From assembly GCA_943914815.1 (NCBI GenBank), contig CALUDL010000006.1, forward strand, positions 1 through 43,215: DNA of 43,215 nt, given 5' to 3'. Position 1 is the stretch's first letter; each line of letters opens with the position of its first letter. This DNA is from an uncultured Brevibacterium sp. GTDB lineage: Bacteria > Actinomycetota > Actinomycetes > Actinomycetales > Brevibacteriaceae. Below the pieces are notes generated by a model. That model worked only from the letters and a program-made list of their open reading frames with translations. It made no database searches and had not been told where the DNA came from. A program made the translations under genes and the position numbers. This document shows positions 8,370-17,168 of the stretch, piece after piece.

Positions 8370-9836
8370 TCAGCGAATCGCTACGTTGATCTGCTTGATC
8401 TGGGTGAATCCTTCGAGCATTCCTTCCAGTGAGGCCTCGCGTCCGAAGCCGGAGGTCTTCATACCACCGTAGGACTGTCCGACCTGCTGGCCGCCGCCCT
8501 GGTTGACCTGGACCCAACCGGATTCGATCGCGTTGGCCACCCGCAGTGCGCGGTCGATGTCCTTGGTGAACACGTATGCGGCAAGGCCGTAGTCGGAGTC
8601 GTTTGCCATGGCGACGACTTCTTCTTCGGTTTCGAATCGGATGACCGAAAGAACTGGACCAAAGATTTCTTCGCGGCTGGTTTGCCAGTCGTTCTTGGCG
8701 TTGGCGAAAACTACGGGCGCGTGGTAGAAACCAGGCTCCCCTACTTCCAGGGCGTCGCTGCCGTCATATGCGACGTCTACACCTTCCATGGAGCGGCCGA
8801 TCTCAATGTACTGCGCAATCTGGTTGTACTGCTTTTCGTTGATGACACAGCCGATGTCCGATGACTCATCGCGTGGGTCACCGACTTTCATGCCCTTGAT
8901 GCGCTCAACGAGCTTGCCCAGGAATTCGTCGTAAATGTCTGCGTGGATGAACAGACGTGATCCCATGGTGCAGGACTGTCCCTGACGTGCAAAGCGGGTG
9001 GATAGAAGCACTTGGTCCAGAACTTCGTCAGTCATTGCGTCCGGGAACACGATGTTGGGGCTCTTCCCACCCAACTCCATAGAGGAGTGAGCGAGCCGGG
9101 CACCTGCCACCTCGGCAACGTGGCGTCCCACGCCGGTGGAGCCGGTGAAGGACACCTTGTCAACGTCTGGGTGCTGGGTGAGGGCTTCACCGATCACCGA
9201 CCCCTTACCGGTCACAACGTTGAGAACTCCGGCAGGAAGGATGTCGCCAATAATCTGGGCCATCCGCAGAATGGTGAGCGGTGCGTCTTCAGCGCACTTG
9301 AGAACGATGGTGTTTCCTGCGGCCAGGGCTGCGGGGGTTTTGAACGCGGCGATCATGAGTGGCGAGTTCCACGGCAGAATACCGGCCACCACACCGAGTG
9401 GCACACGCTTGGTGAACTGCAGCTGGTCTGGCCCGGTTGGCAGGGTGTTACCTTTCACTTCACCCGCGACTCCCCCAAAGTAGCGGAACAGGTCGACCAG
9501 AATGTTGGTTTCTGGGCGCGCCTGGGTGCGGACCGCGTTCCCGGTGTCCAGGGCAGTGAGCTGAGCAAGGTCTTCAGATGCTTCTGCAAGTGCATCGGCG
9601 CACTGGGTGAGCAGCTTCTGGCGTTCCTTGAAGTGCAGCTGCGACCAGGCAGGGAAAGCAGCGCGGGCAGCTTTGACGGCCACGTCAGCGTCTTCAGCTT
9701 TTCCGTTAGGAACAGTTGCGATCACCTGGTTGCGGTCGATTGGGGTGATGACGTTCGCGCGGCTTCCGTCAACCGCGTCGACCCATTCGCCACCAATGAA
9801 CATCTTCCAGTCTTGTGCCTGAGGGAAATCAGCCAT
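8370..9836 (-). CDS. NAD(P)+-dependent aldehyde dehydrogenase
   Basis: A 488-residue ALDH-superfamily enzyme, standard length. The catalytic nucleophile is Cys289 (ARQGQSCTMGSR) and the general base Glu254 (MELGGKSPN); GSTGVGRHVAE is the Rossmann-like cofactor turn and EEIFGPVLSV the conserved C-terminal motif. It oxidises an aldehyde to the acid in the cytosol. The overall pattern is closest to the betaine-aldehyde/phenylacetaldehyde/gamma-aminobutyraldehyde groups; the substrate is not determinable. AAAGGA precedes the ATG. It is monocistronic, divergent from ung, and ends in a clear terminator. Confidence 0.93.
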   Translation of the reverse strand: MADFPQAQDWKMFIGGEWVDAVDGSRANVITPIDRNQVIATVPNGKAEDADVAVKAARAAFPAWSQLHFKERQKLLTQCADALAEASEDLAQLTALDTGNAVRTQARPETNILVDLFRYFGGVAGEVKGNTLPTGPDQLQFTKRVPLGVVAGILPWNSPLMIAAFKTPAALAAGNTIVLKCAEDAPLTILRMAQIIGDILPAGVLNVVTGKGSVIGEALTQHPDVDKVSFTGSTGVGRHVAEVAGARLAHSSMELGGKSPNIVFPDAMTDEVLDQVLLSTRFARQGQSCTMGSRLFIHADIYDEFLGKLVERIKGMKVGDPRDESSDIGCVINEKQYNQIAQYIEIGRSMEGVDVAYDGSDALEVGEPGFYHAPVVFANAKNDWQTSREEIFGPVLSVIRFETEEEVVAMANDSDYGLAAYVFTKDIDRALRVANAIESGWVQVNQGGGQQVGQSYGGMKTSGFGREASLEGMLEGFTQIKQINVAIR

Positions 9837-9953
9837 GTCGATCCTTTCGTTGGATAAACCTCCCAGCCAGCATAGCGATACTGCGTGATGCTCGACACAT
9901 CAGTCCATGGTCCGTCACATGTAAAAATTGCACATCGACTGTGCGCCCTGCAC

Positions 9954-9959
9954 TAGGCT
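9954..9959 (+). promoter_or_regulatory. Probable leaderless -10 element of ung
   Basis: TAGGCT fits TAnnnT and ends seven bases before the ung ATG at 9967, which has no usable Shine-Dalgarno sequence. The mRNA would start at the initiation codon. TTGCAC at 9928-9933 is a possible -35, but its 20-base spacing is too long to be convincing. Confidence 0.45.
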
Positions 9960-9966
9960 CAGGGTT

Positions 9967-10659
9967 ATGGCTCTGACTGACCTCATGGCCCCCGACTGGG
10001 CCCAAGCAATGGAACCTGTTGCAGACAAGATTGCGCACATGGGCGACTTCTTGCGCGCTGAGATTGCCCAGGGTCGTGGTTATCTGCCTGCAGGCGACGC
10101 CGTTTTCCGCGCGTTTGAAGAGCCTTTGGCCAATGTCAAGGTCCTCATTGTGGGCCAAGACCCGTACCCCACAGTGGGACATCCCATTGGGTTGTCATTC
10201 GCAGTGAACCCTGACGTGCGCCCACTGCCTCGTTCGCTTGCCAATATTTACCGCGAACTTTACGACGACCTCGGCGTTGAACCTGCCCCGCACGGAGACT
10301 TACGGGCGTGGCAGCGCCAGGGGGTGATGCTCCTCAACCGGGTCCTCACGGTGTCTCCGGGGAGTCCTGGCTCGCACAGGGGCGCGGGTTGGGAGGACAT
10401 CACGGATCACGCGATCCGGGTTCTAGCCCGCCGAGGTGGCCCCCTAGTTGCGATTTTGTGGGGCCGGCAAGCGCAGGCGTTGGCGCGAGAGCTTGGCGAC
10501 GTGCCAAGGATTGAGTCAGCACACCCGTCGCCGTTGTCAGCTTCGCGCGGGTTCTTTGGATCGCGGCCGTTTAGTCGGGCGAACCAGATTCTGCAAGATC
10601 AGGGTTCTGAGCCTGTTGTTTGGCGTCTCCCCGATGCTTCATCAGTGGGCGCACCATAA
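9967..10659 (+). CDS. ung: Uracil-DNA glycosylase
   Basis: A 230-residue family 1 uracil-DNA glycosylase. The water-activating motif is GQDPYP (Asp65), followed by the actinobacterial form [10 protein letters not shown]; the second motif is HPSPLS with His186. It removes uracil from DNA to start base excision repair. A reading frame extends 13 codons upstream, but the ATG at 9967 ([11 protein letters not shown]) agrees with the leaderless -10 and with the usual N-terminus. The last 89 bases overlap the oppositely oriented thrE-like gene, so both ends are coding on both strands. Confidence 0.95.
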   Translation: MALTDLMAPDWAQAMEPVADKIAHMGDFLRAEIAQGRGYLPAGDAVFRAFEEPLANVKVLIVGQDPYPTVGHPIGLSFAVNPDVRPLPRSLANIYRELYDDLGVEPAPHGDLRAWQRQGVMLLNRVLTVSPGSPGSHRGAGWEDITDHAIRVLARRGGPLVAILWGRQAQALARELGDVPRIESAHPSPLSASRGFFGSRPFSRANQILQDQGSEPVVWRLPDASSVGAP

Positions 10660-12169
10660 AGTCACCCAGAATTGCCCCCACACCTATCGCAGCGTTGGCT
10701 GTCAACGCCGCGAATAGGGCAGACAGACCGTTTGCGAGGCTCACTGCTTCTTCTGGTTCCACAATTTTGTACACCGATGAGAAGATCGACAGGCCTTGGA
10801 GCAGCGGGAAAATGGTGGGGATCATGAGCACAATGACTGGTGCACCGCGTTTAAAAGCGGCTGGGCGACACAAGAATCCCACCACGGTTGAGGCGACGAA
10901 ACACGCCAGAATATTGCCCACGCCCAGAACCATGAGGCCCACGAGAACCATAAATCCGATGAGCCCAATAACCCCGGCAACCACAACGGTTCGTCTGGCA
11001 GCTTGATACCCGATCGCGCCGCATGCGGCAACCAAAAAAGCGGCGAACAGGGCAACGATTGTTGTCAGAGCGTCGATCCCGCCAGAGCGAACGATCACGT
11101 CGATTTCGCGTAAGTGCAACAAGCGCCCAAGGTACAGACCTGCGGCAATTCCTGACACGATTCCCGCAAATGACATAAACAGTGTGACTGACCTCCCCGC
11201 CGCCGTGAGCGGGAAGTCCGTCAGTGCGTCCTGGACAGCAGATATCAGGCTCACCGTGGGGAGCAGCAGGACGATTCCCCCGGCGACCATGTACTGCGGA
11301 CTGGCAATCAAGCCAAATGAGTAAGTCAGCATCGCCACAAGAGTCACAACCATGGACTGTGCCATGATGACGAAAAATGGCGGGACGTTAACGCGGTAGA
11401 GAATTTTCCCGAACCAGTCAGAAGCGATTGCAATCACGAAACCCAGAATTGAAGCGACAGCGTTGCCGCCCACCAGGTTGATGAAGCACATGACCAGCAC
11501 GCCCCACGCCAGGGTCACGACCCATTCGGCGTATGGCCGTTTCTGGTTGCGAATCGCGTCGATCCGGGAACGTGCTTCTTCGTAGTCGATCTTCCCGTTG
11601 GTCATTTCAGCGACGAGCGAATGTACGGAAGACAGTTTGGCGAAGTGCAGAGACAACGCCCGCACCACGCGCATGACCGTGAGAAGTTTGCCGTCGGGGT
11701 CGGAGTAGTGAACGGTCAACGAAGTGGCTGTGAGGTCAACTTCAGCGTTGGGCAGCCCCATGGCTGAACAGGTAGCAATAACAGCCAGCTCAGTTTCAGC
11801 ACTCGACGCCCCTGCGCGCAACATGATCGCGCCCAGGTCTACCGCGAGATCCAAAATGAGGCGAGCCTCGGCTTCGGTTTTTGCGCGGGCTTCGACGGGC
11901 TCCTGGTAGGGAGTCCCTTTGAGCATGGCCACAATGGGGACCGGCTGGGTGGGTGGCGAAGGGTCGGAGACGATCTTTTCGACCGTGCGGCGGGCAATGT
12001 CCTCTGCACGTTTGCGGGTGGATTTGCGTAACGGCGCCGAGGTGGTTGCCAAGAGTTTCCGAGCCCGCGATTGACGTTCGGGTTGAGGAACAGGCTGGGT
12101 TTTCAACGCTGACTGCGGAAGAGCTGCTCCGCGCGTTGTTGGTTGAGTTGTTGGCTGCTGTTCGCTCAC
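10571..12169 (-). CDS. thrE: Threonine/serine exporter (ThrE family)
   Basis: A 532-residue inner-membrane protein with the two ThrE halves: the DUF1212-type N-terminal domain (from about residue 95: [21 protein letters not shown], then [16 protein letters not shown]) with five hydrophobic helices, and a C-terminal DUF3815-like block of further helices; about ten segments in all. The first 80 residues are a low-complexity Gln/Pro/Thr then Lys/Arg-rich cytosolic extension. The family exports threonine and serine. The GTG at 12169 is inferred because it overlaps, as GTGA, the stop of a small ORF with a strong ribosome binding site and because a promoter (12295-12300) would start transcription near 12288. 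A longer frame starting at 12292 would begin at or before that RNA start. Confidence 0.85.
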   Translation of the reverse strand: MSEQQPTTQPTTRGAALPQSALKTQPVPQPERQSRARKLLATTSAPLRKSTRKRAEDIARRTVEKIVSDPSPPTQPVPIVAMLKGTPYQEPVEARAKTEAEARLILDLAVDLGAIMLRAGASSAETELAVIATCSAMGLPNAEVDLTATSLTVHYSDPDGKLLTVMRVVRALSLHFAKLSSVHSLVAEMTNGKIDYEEARSRIDAIRNQKRPYAEWVVTLAWGVLVMCFINLVGGNAVASILGFVIAIASDWFGKILYRVNVPPFFVIMAQSMVVTLVAMLTYSFGLIASPQYMVAGGIVLLLPTVSLISAVQDALTDFPLTAAGRSVTLFMSFAGIVSGIAAGLYLGRLLHLREIDVIVRSGGIDALTTIVALFAAFLVAACGAIGYQAARRTVVVAGVIGLIGFMVLVGLMVLGVGNILACFVASTVVGFLCRPAAFKRGAPVIVLMIPTIFPLLQGLSIFSSVYKIVEPEEAVSLANGLSALFAALTANAAIGVGAILGDFMVRPLMKHRGDAKQQAQNPDLAESGSPD

Positions 12170-12246
12170 GCCCACGCCACACTTTCTGCACCGTTGGAAC
12201 GCAATGAATACGTGGGTCTCATTGTTTGCTGACGGTAAAAATTCAC
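12166..12246 (-). CDS. 26-residue leader ORF coupled to thrE
   Basis: A GTG preceded by AAAGGAG (four bases away) opens a 26-codon frame beginning M-N-F-Y-R-Q-Q-T and ending in A-W-A. Its TGA overlaps the GTG of thrE (GTGA). This is the only good ribosome binding site in front of thrE, so ribosomes probably reach thrE by re-initiation. The peptide has two Thr and three Ser but no run of them, so classical attenuation is not obvious. Alternatively a one-base sequence error hides a longer thrE N-terminus. I do not recognise the peptide. Confidence 0.55.
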   Translation of the reverse strand: MNFYRQQTMRPTYSLRSNGAESVAWA

Positions 12247-12294
12247 TGTGCTCCTTTCGTGGATTGGTGGGGTGTGTGAGCGTCCTCGCCACAG

Positions 12295-12330
12295 ATCGTA
12301 CACCCCTACGTTACTCGCTATCTGAGCGAG
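12295..12330 (-). promoter_or_regulatory. thrE promoter with an inverted repeat at -35
   Basis: TACGAT (12295-12300, minus strand) is a good TAnnnT -10, giving a start near 12288 and a leader of about 42 bases before the small ORF. Where the -35 should be lies an exact inverted repeat, CTCGCT (12314-12319) and AGCGAG (12325-12330) around five bases, a plausible operator. The regulator is unknown. Confidence 0.4.
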
Positions 12331-12451
12331 GTCTACACGCGCGGTGGGCATCGCGTGAGGGCCACCTGTGAGGAAGGATAGGGAGGGCCGGTTACGGCTG
12401 AAAAGTCGTATTATGAAGGCACAGAAGGCGCCCCAACAGGTCGAAGGAAAC

Positions 12452-13279
12452 ATGTCAGATCCCACCCGTGACCCTGCTCCACACGAAGTAGAACCGCAAG
12501 CCGATCTCATCCACCGCTATGCGGCCTTGGGGGATTCATTTACCGAAGGCTTGATGGACGGTGAGGGTGACTCGTTTACAGGGTGGGCCGACCGGTTCGC
12601 GATCGCGTTGAGCGACAGCCCCCTGTCGACTCCGGAATTGCAGTACGCGAATCTTGCGGTACGGGGGAAGGTGCTTCACCAGGTCATTGATGAACAGCTA
12701 ACGTTTGCGCTTGACACTAAACCCGATTTGGTGTCATTCGTTGCAGGCGGGAACGACTGTATGCGGCCTGGCGCCAAGGTTGATGAGCTCGCATCAGTTG
12801 TTGAGAACTCGATCGTCGCCCTCCGCCGGGAGGGTATCCAGGTTCTCATGGGCAACGGGTACGACACCTCGGCGGCGTCACCTCTTTTGCGCGCCTTGCG
12901 GTCGCGCGTTGCCATCTACAACTCGCACTTGTGGACCATTTCCCAGCGCCACGGGTGCTACATGCTGGACCTGTGGGGAACGCGCCGACTATACCGGCCA
13001 CAGATGTGGGCCGAAGATCGGATCCACTTAAGCAGCGAGGGCCACGCTGTGGTGGCTGAAAAAGCGTTGTCAACTCTACTGAATCGTTCCGCTGAGAAGA
13101 GCGGTTTTAAGATTCCTAAACAGCCAGCAAAACCCGTGCGCGAAAGGATCGCACACGAAGCCTTGTGGGTTCGCGAGCACTTTGTGCCGTGGGTTGGTAG
13201 GCGGATTCAGGGCGTAAGCTCTGGAGACTCTGTCACCCCTAAATACCCTGACTACGTTCCGGTTTCCCAGATCCGATAG
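12452..13279 (+). CDS. SGNH/GDSL-type hydrolase
   Basis: A 275-residue SGNH hydrolase: block I GDSFTEG with nucleophile Ser29, the Gly of block II near NLAVRGK, block III GGND (Asn of the oxyanion hole), and block V D-x-x-H (Asp189, His192 in EDRIHLSSEGH). It is an esterase or lipase of unknown substrate. No signal peptide is seen, so it is probably cytosolic. The ATG at 12452 follows GAAGGAA; an upstream in-frame ATG at 12368 lacks one. After the catalytic domain is a basic C-terminal extension of about 60 residues. It is divergent from thrE. Confidence 0.88.
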   Translation: MSDPTRDPAPHEVEPQADLIHRYAALGDSFTEGLMDGEGDSFTGWADRFAIALSDSPLSTPELQYANLAVRGKVLHQVIDEQLTFALDTKPDLVSFVAGGNDCMRPGAKVDELASVVENSIVALRREGIQVLMGNGYDTSAASPLLRALRSRVAIYNSHLWTISQRHGCYMLDLWGTRRLYRPQMWAEDRIHLSSEGHAVVAEKALSTLLNRSAEKSGFKIPKQPAKPVRERIAHEALWVREHFVPWVGRRIQGVSSGDSVTPKYPDYVPVSQIR

Positions 13280-13308
13280 GCACAAAAGCGACGCGCTCGG
13301 GACACCCC

Positions 13309-14760
13309 TTACGCACCACCTAGTGCGTTTTGCAGGGGTCCGGAAACGAAGTACAGAACAAACATCCCGGCAGTTAGATACATGAGCGGGTGAATGTCCT
13401 GGAACTTTCCGCGCGCCATTTTCAGCACCACGTACGTCACGAATCCGGCCCCGATCCCGTTGGTGATCGAGTACGAAAACGGCATGAGAACGATCGTGAG
13501 GAACGCTGGAATCGCGATCTCGGGGTTAGCCCAGTCGATCTTGACCACCTGTTGCATCATGAGGAATCCCACGAGGATCAAGGTGGGCGCAGCGGCTTCG
13601 GACGGGATCACTGAGGCCAGCGGCGAGAGCACGATCGTGGCCAGAAACAGCACCCCGGTCACCACGTTTGCCAGCCCGGTGCGGGCGCCGTCCCCGGCAC
13701 CCACAGTTGACTCGATAAACCCGGAGTTCGCCGAGGTGGCACCCAGTCCACCGCCAATAGCACCTACCGCGTCGGCAATCATTATGCGCTTGGAGTGTGG
13801 AATCTGCCCGTGTTTGTCAGCGAGCCCGCTGGTGTTTGCCACGGCCATCATGGTGCCCAGCAGGTCAAAGAAGTTGGTAAGAAGCAGCGTGAACACGATG
13901 AGCACGCCTGTAATAATGCCCACGGAGCTGAAGGAACCAAGCAGGTTGAAGTTACCCAAAGTCGAAAGGTCGGGAAGGCTCAGCCACTCTTGGTTGAGCG
14001 TGGGAACGGTGAGCTGCCAGCCGTTGGGGTTAACCACCTCGCCACCGGATACTTTGGGGCCGGGCTTGAAGATGGCTTCGACGATGAGGGCGAGCGCGGT
14101 GGCGCACAGAATCGACACCAGGATCGCTGAACGTACCTTCTTGCTGTGCAGAATGAACAGCACTAAAAGGGTGGCGATAAACACCAGCATGGGCCATCCC
14201 ACCAGGTAACCGTTGTTACCAAGCTCAAGGGCGTTTCCGCCTGCGTTAGCGATAAACCCTGCGTTGATCATTCCGATCAGCGCGATGAACATTCCGATAC
14301 CCACCGAAATAGAGGTCTTCAGTTGATCGGGAACGGCGTTGAAGATGGCTTGTCGGAAACCGGTGAGAACCAGGATCAGAAGAATGATCCCCTCGATGAC
14401 AACGAGCCCCATCGCATCGGCCCATGTCATGCCGGGAATCACGACGATTCCGAAGGTAATAAAAGCGCTCATACCCAGTGATGACGACACTGCCATGGGG
14501 AAGTTACCAATGAGCCCCATGAGGATGGTCAAAATACCGGATATGAGCGATGTGGCAGCTGCGATTGCTGCGAAATTGGGTTCGGTTCCCCCGCCTAGGA
14601 ACTTGCCGGTGGAGTCGGCGGCTGCTCCGATGATGAGTGGGTTGAGCACTACGATGTAGCTCATTGCGAAGAACGTGGAGAGCCCTCCGCGCACTTCGCG
14701 GCCTACCGTTGACCCGCGAGCTGAGATCTCAAAGAATCGGTCAATCGTGTCGCGGGTCAA
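13309..14760 (-). CDS. NCS2 family (AzgA-type) purine permease
   Basis: A 483-residue membrane protein of the AzgA/GhxP branch of NCS2, about 13-14 helices. Signatures: RFFEISARGSTVGREVRGGLSTFFAMSY split over the first helix, NFFDLLGTMMAVANTSGL, and GATSANSGFIESTVGAGDGARTG, the substrate/proton motif. It imports adenine, guanine or hypoxanthine with H+. The start appears to be TTG, preceded by GGGAGG four bases away; no ATG occurs in frame until residue 33, inside the first helix. It lies 50 bases behind the SPFH gene but has its own likely -10. Confidence 0.9.
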   Translation of the reverse strand: MTRDTIDRFFEISARGSTVGREVRGGLSTFFAMSYIVVLNPLIIGAAADSTGKFLGGGTEPNFAAIAAATSLISGILTILMGLIGNFPMAVSSSLGMSAFITFGIVVIPGMTWADAMGLVVIEGIILLILVLTGFRQAIFNAVPDQLKTSISVGIGMFIALIGMINAGFIANAGGNALELGNNGYLVGWPMLVFIATLLVLFILHSKKVRSAILVSILCATALALIVEAIFKPGPKVSGGEVVNPNGWQLTVPTLNQEWLSLPDLSTLGNFNLLGSFSSVGIITGVLIVFTLLLTNFFDLLGTMMAVANTSGLADKHGQIPHSKRIMIADAVGAIGGGLGATSANSGFIESTVGAGDGARTGLANVVTGVLFLATIVLSPLASVIPSEAAAPTLILVGFLMMQQVVKIDWANPEIAIPAFLTIVLMPFSYSITNGIGAGFVTYVVLKMARGKFQDIHPLMYLTAGMFVLYFVSGPLQNALGGA

Positions 14761-14774
14761 CGTCCCTCCCAGAG

Positions 14775-14803
14775 TCCAGTGGAATAGTCACTGGATCAGT
14801 CTA
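14775..14803 (-). promoter_or_regulatory. Promoter and hairpin/operator before the purine permease
   Basis: TAGACT at 14798-14803 (minus strand) is a TAnnnT -10 directly after the SPFH stop. Between it and the ribosome binding site lies a perfect inverted repeat, TCCAGTG (14775-14781) and CACTGGA (14789-14795) with a 7-base centre. It could be a repressor site or a leader hairpin. The region is too short for a purine riboswitch aptamer. Confidence 0.4.
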
Positions 14804-14810
14804 ATGTGAT

Positions 14811-15851
14811 CTACGACTCTGGGTTGTAGGGAGGGATGTCTGGGAGGTCGTCTGAGTAGTTTTCCCACTTTTTGCGAGCTTCGCTCCGCGTCCGAGGTTT
14901 TTGCTTCTCTGCGTTTTCGTTGGCTTCGCGTACTGCGTTGACCTGCAGAAGCGTGGTGCGGATTTCTTCGCTCAGGTTGCCCAACTGCCCTGGGTTGTTA
15001 GGGAGGAGGAGCACGTTGGAGCGCCCGTTGCGTGCCACGTCCTGCATGGTGTCGAAGTACTGGGTCATGAGCAGAAGTTGTTCTGCGGTCTCTTCAATAC
15101 CCACCTCGCGCAGAAGTTCGTACTGTTCAGCAATACCAGTTGCGATCGCTTTACGCTGAGCTGCGATACCCACACCTTGGAGGCGCTTGGACTCAGCTTC
15201 GGCTTCTGCCTGTGTGACGAGCTTGATCTTGTCAGCTTCGGCGAGGGCCTGGGCTGCTTCACGGTCACGCTGTGCCGCGTTAATGGAGTTCATCGAGTCA
15301 CGCACACGGGAGTCTGGCGAGATGTCCGTGACCAGCGTGTTCACGATGCGGAATCCGTAACGGGCCATGGATTCGGACAGACGCTGTTCGACGCTGTAGG
15401 CAATGTCATCTTTGGATTCGAATGCGGAGTCCAGGGTCAGAGTTGAAAGCGCTGAGCGCACGGTGTCGAACACGTACGACCGAATCTGCTCTTCTGGGTT
15501 GGCCAGGCTGTAGTAGGCTTCACGCACCGATTCGGGGCTCACCACGTATTGCACAGCCACTGGCACCATAACGAACACGTTGTCTTGGGTTTTCGTTTCA
15601 ATGTTGACTTCCAGCTGCTGGACGCGCAATGAAACGGGTTTTGTTGTGGTTTCAATGAACGGCATCTTAGTGTTTAACCCTGCGTTGCACACCTTCTTGA
15701 ACCGCCCAAAGCGTTCAACGATGACGGCTTCCTGAGTACGCACGGTAAAGAAAATGCTAGTGCGAAGACCACCAAAAAGAAGAACCGCAATAACGATGAT
15801 GAAAATTACGAAGACAACGAGTGCTGTCCCCAATCCTTCAAGCAATCCCAT
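14811..15851 (-). CDS. SPFH/band 7 membrane scaffold protein
   Basis: A 346-residue SPFH (stomatin/prohibitin/HflK) protein: one N-terminal transmembrane helix (about residues 8-28), the SPFH core (TVRTQEAVIVERFGRF to about residue 190, with LVTDISPDSRVRDSMNSIN), an Ala/Glu-rich coiled coil (AAQRDREAAQALAEADKIKL) and a C-terminal basic, disordered end. Such proteins form membrane rings that organise microdomains or protect against proteases. No NfeD or FtsH neighbour is present. GAAAGG precedes the ATG by about ten bases. Confidence 0.92.
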   Translation of the reverse strand: MGLLEGLGTALVVFVIFIIVIAVLLFGGLRTSIFFTVRTQEAVIVERFGRFKKVCNAGLNTKMPFIETTTKPVSLRVQQLEVNIETKTQDNVFVMVPVAVQYVVSPESVREAYYSLANPEEQIRSYVFDTVRSALSTLTLDSAFESKDDIAYSVEQRLSESMARYGFRIVNTLVTDISPDSRVRDSMNSINAAQRDREAAQALAEADKIKLVTQAEAEAESKRLQGVGIAAQRKAIATGIAEQYELLREVGIEETAEQLLLMTQYFDTMQDVARNGRSNVLLLPNNPGQLGNLSEEIRTTLLQVNAVREANENAEKQKPRTRSEARKKWENYSDDLPDIPPYNPES

Positions 15852-16002
15852 GTGAGTCGGGCCTTTCGTGTTTGTGTGATTCTTCTACTTATCCTAACGA
15901 TTCAGCCCTCTGATCTAGGGATTAACCATGTGCCGGTTCTGTAACGACTCAACGGCTCACGCACGGGTTATAAGGCCACGCGTTCATTTCAGGAACACAG
16001 AA

Positions 16003-16037
16003 GCCCTTCACCAGGGAGGGTGTTTCTGGTGAAGGGC
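16003..16037 (-). terminator. Terminator downstream of tRNA-Thr
   Basis: A perfect 12-bp stem, GCCCTTCACCAG pairing with CTGGTGAAGGGC, with an 11-base loop lies seven bases past the 3' end of the tRNA. The following bases on the minus strand are TTCTGTGTTCC, only loosely T-rich. Confidence 0.65.
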
Positions 16038-16043
16038 GATGTG

Positions 16044-16117
16044 AGCCCCCTGTCGGATTCGAACCGACGACCCTCCGCTTACAAGGCGGATGCTCTGGCC
16101 AACTGAGCTAAGGAGGC
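16044..16117 (-). tRNA. tRNA-Thr (anticodon UGU)
   Basis: A complete 74-base cloverleaf: acceptor GCCTCCT pairing with AGGGGGC (one G-T pair), D arm GCTC/GAGC, anticodon stem TCCGC/GCGGA with loop CTTGTAA giving anticodon TGT, T arm GTCGG-TTCGAAT-CCGAC, and discriminator T. The CCA end is not encoded and would be added after transcription. UGU reads ACA and, by wobble, other Thr codons. Confidence 0.96.
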
Positions 16118-16200
16118 ACTGCTTCAGACCTAGCTGATCTGAAGCCAATTCAGTCTAGCCGAATACCGGCACCAAAGTCACATTTGGTTGCTTACCCGGC

Positions 16201-17088
16201 TTAGTTCTTCTTTTCGCCACCGATCTGGCCGGACGCTTCAAGCAAGGTCCGTCCAAACGCTTGCGGGTTCGCCCACACCTTGGGTTCTACGTCCTCGCCG
16301 TTGACCTGAACGCGCGGAGTTCCCTGCAGGTCGCGGTCTTGTGCAGTCTTGGTGGCCTGTTGAACGTACTTCTCAAACGCTGTGTTCGTCACGCAGTCGC
16401 GCACACTTGGCTGTTCGTCAAGCGCGGTAGTCTTAGCGTCCAGATCGACTTCGGCTTTCTTGAGAATGTCGAGAATCTGGTCGTCTTCCATGCCGTTTCC
16501 GCCTTCTTCGGGCTGCTGCGCGAAGAATCCTTGCAGAACACCTACCAGTTTGTCGTCGTTCTTCGCATCCGCAGCGCACATGAACGCGTTGGCAGCGCGG
16601 GTCGAGAACTTGTTTCCGCCCGAAGCTCCGTCGAGGATCGAAACCGGGTGGTACGTAACAGTGATGTCGCCACTTTCTATGAGTTTCGCGAGGCTGGCAC
16701 CGTTGGCGTCTTCAAAGTTCTTGCACGCAGGGCACTGGAAGTCCAAATACACGTCTACGTGTGCAGCGTCGTCCTTCTGTTTACCGGTGTCATATGCCGG
16801 CAGTCCCTCGGGGACGTTTTCTTTATCCGACGGGTGAGCAACGGCGACGTCGCCGTTGTCGCCCTTCGCCAAAGTAATTCCACCATTGACCATGGAGACC
16901 GGACCAACCGCAGGACGCGATGACTGAACGATCAGCACAACAATCACTGCAATAACAGCGATAACGACGATGCCGATCCCCGACCACAGGATGGTCTTGG
17001 CACGCTTTTCTCTGTTGGCCTGAGCTTGCGCAATCTGACGAGCTTTTTCACGCGCAGCTTGCCTGCGTTCAACTTGGTCTTTGGCCAT
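16201..17088 (-). CDS. Membrane-anchored DsbA-like thiol oxidoreductase
   Basis: A 295-residue thioredoxin-fold protein of the DsbA/thioredoxin_4 type. A highly charged cytosolic start (RRQAAREKARQIAQAQANRE) leads into one transmembrane helix (about residues 33-54), so the catalytic domain is outside. The active site CPAC sits in LDFQCPACKNFED; the cis-Pro motif is GTPRVQVNG near the end. It probably forms or isomerises disulfides in exported proteins. A second pair of cysteines (FMCAADA, VRDCVTN) may form a structural disulfide, as in actinobacterial DsbA-like proteins. GAGGA precedes the ATG. Confidence 0.9.
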   Translation of the reverse strand: MAKDQVERRQAAREKARQIAQAQANREKRAKTILWSGIGIVVIAVIAVIVVLIVQSSRPAVGPVSMVNGGITLAKGDNGDVAVAHPSDKENVPEGLPAYDTGKQKDDAAHVDVYLDFQCPACKNFEDANGASLAKLIESGDITVTYHPVSILDGASGGNKFSTRAANAFMCAADAKNDDKLVGVLQGFFAQQPEEGGNGMEDDQILDILKKAEVDLDAKTTALDEQPSVRDCVTNTAFEKYVQQATKTAQDRDLQGTPRVQVNGEDVEPKVWANPQAFGRTLLEASGQIGGEKKN

Positions 17089-17168
17089 TTTTCCTCTTCT
17101 ACGGTTTCACCCAAGAGCACTCGCTTGCTCTTGGGCACATTATCACAACGGTTGAAGACACAACTTCC

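Noticed and set aside
14761..14810. Purine riboswitch before the NCS2 permease
   Set aside because: Only 50 bases separate the genes and the conserved aptamer core is not present; only a simple inverted repeat is seen.
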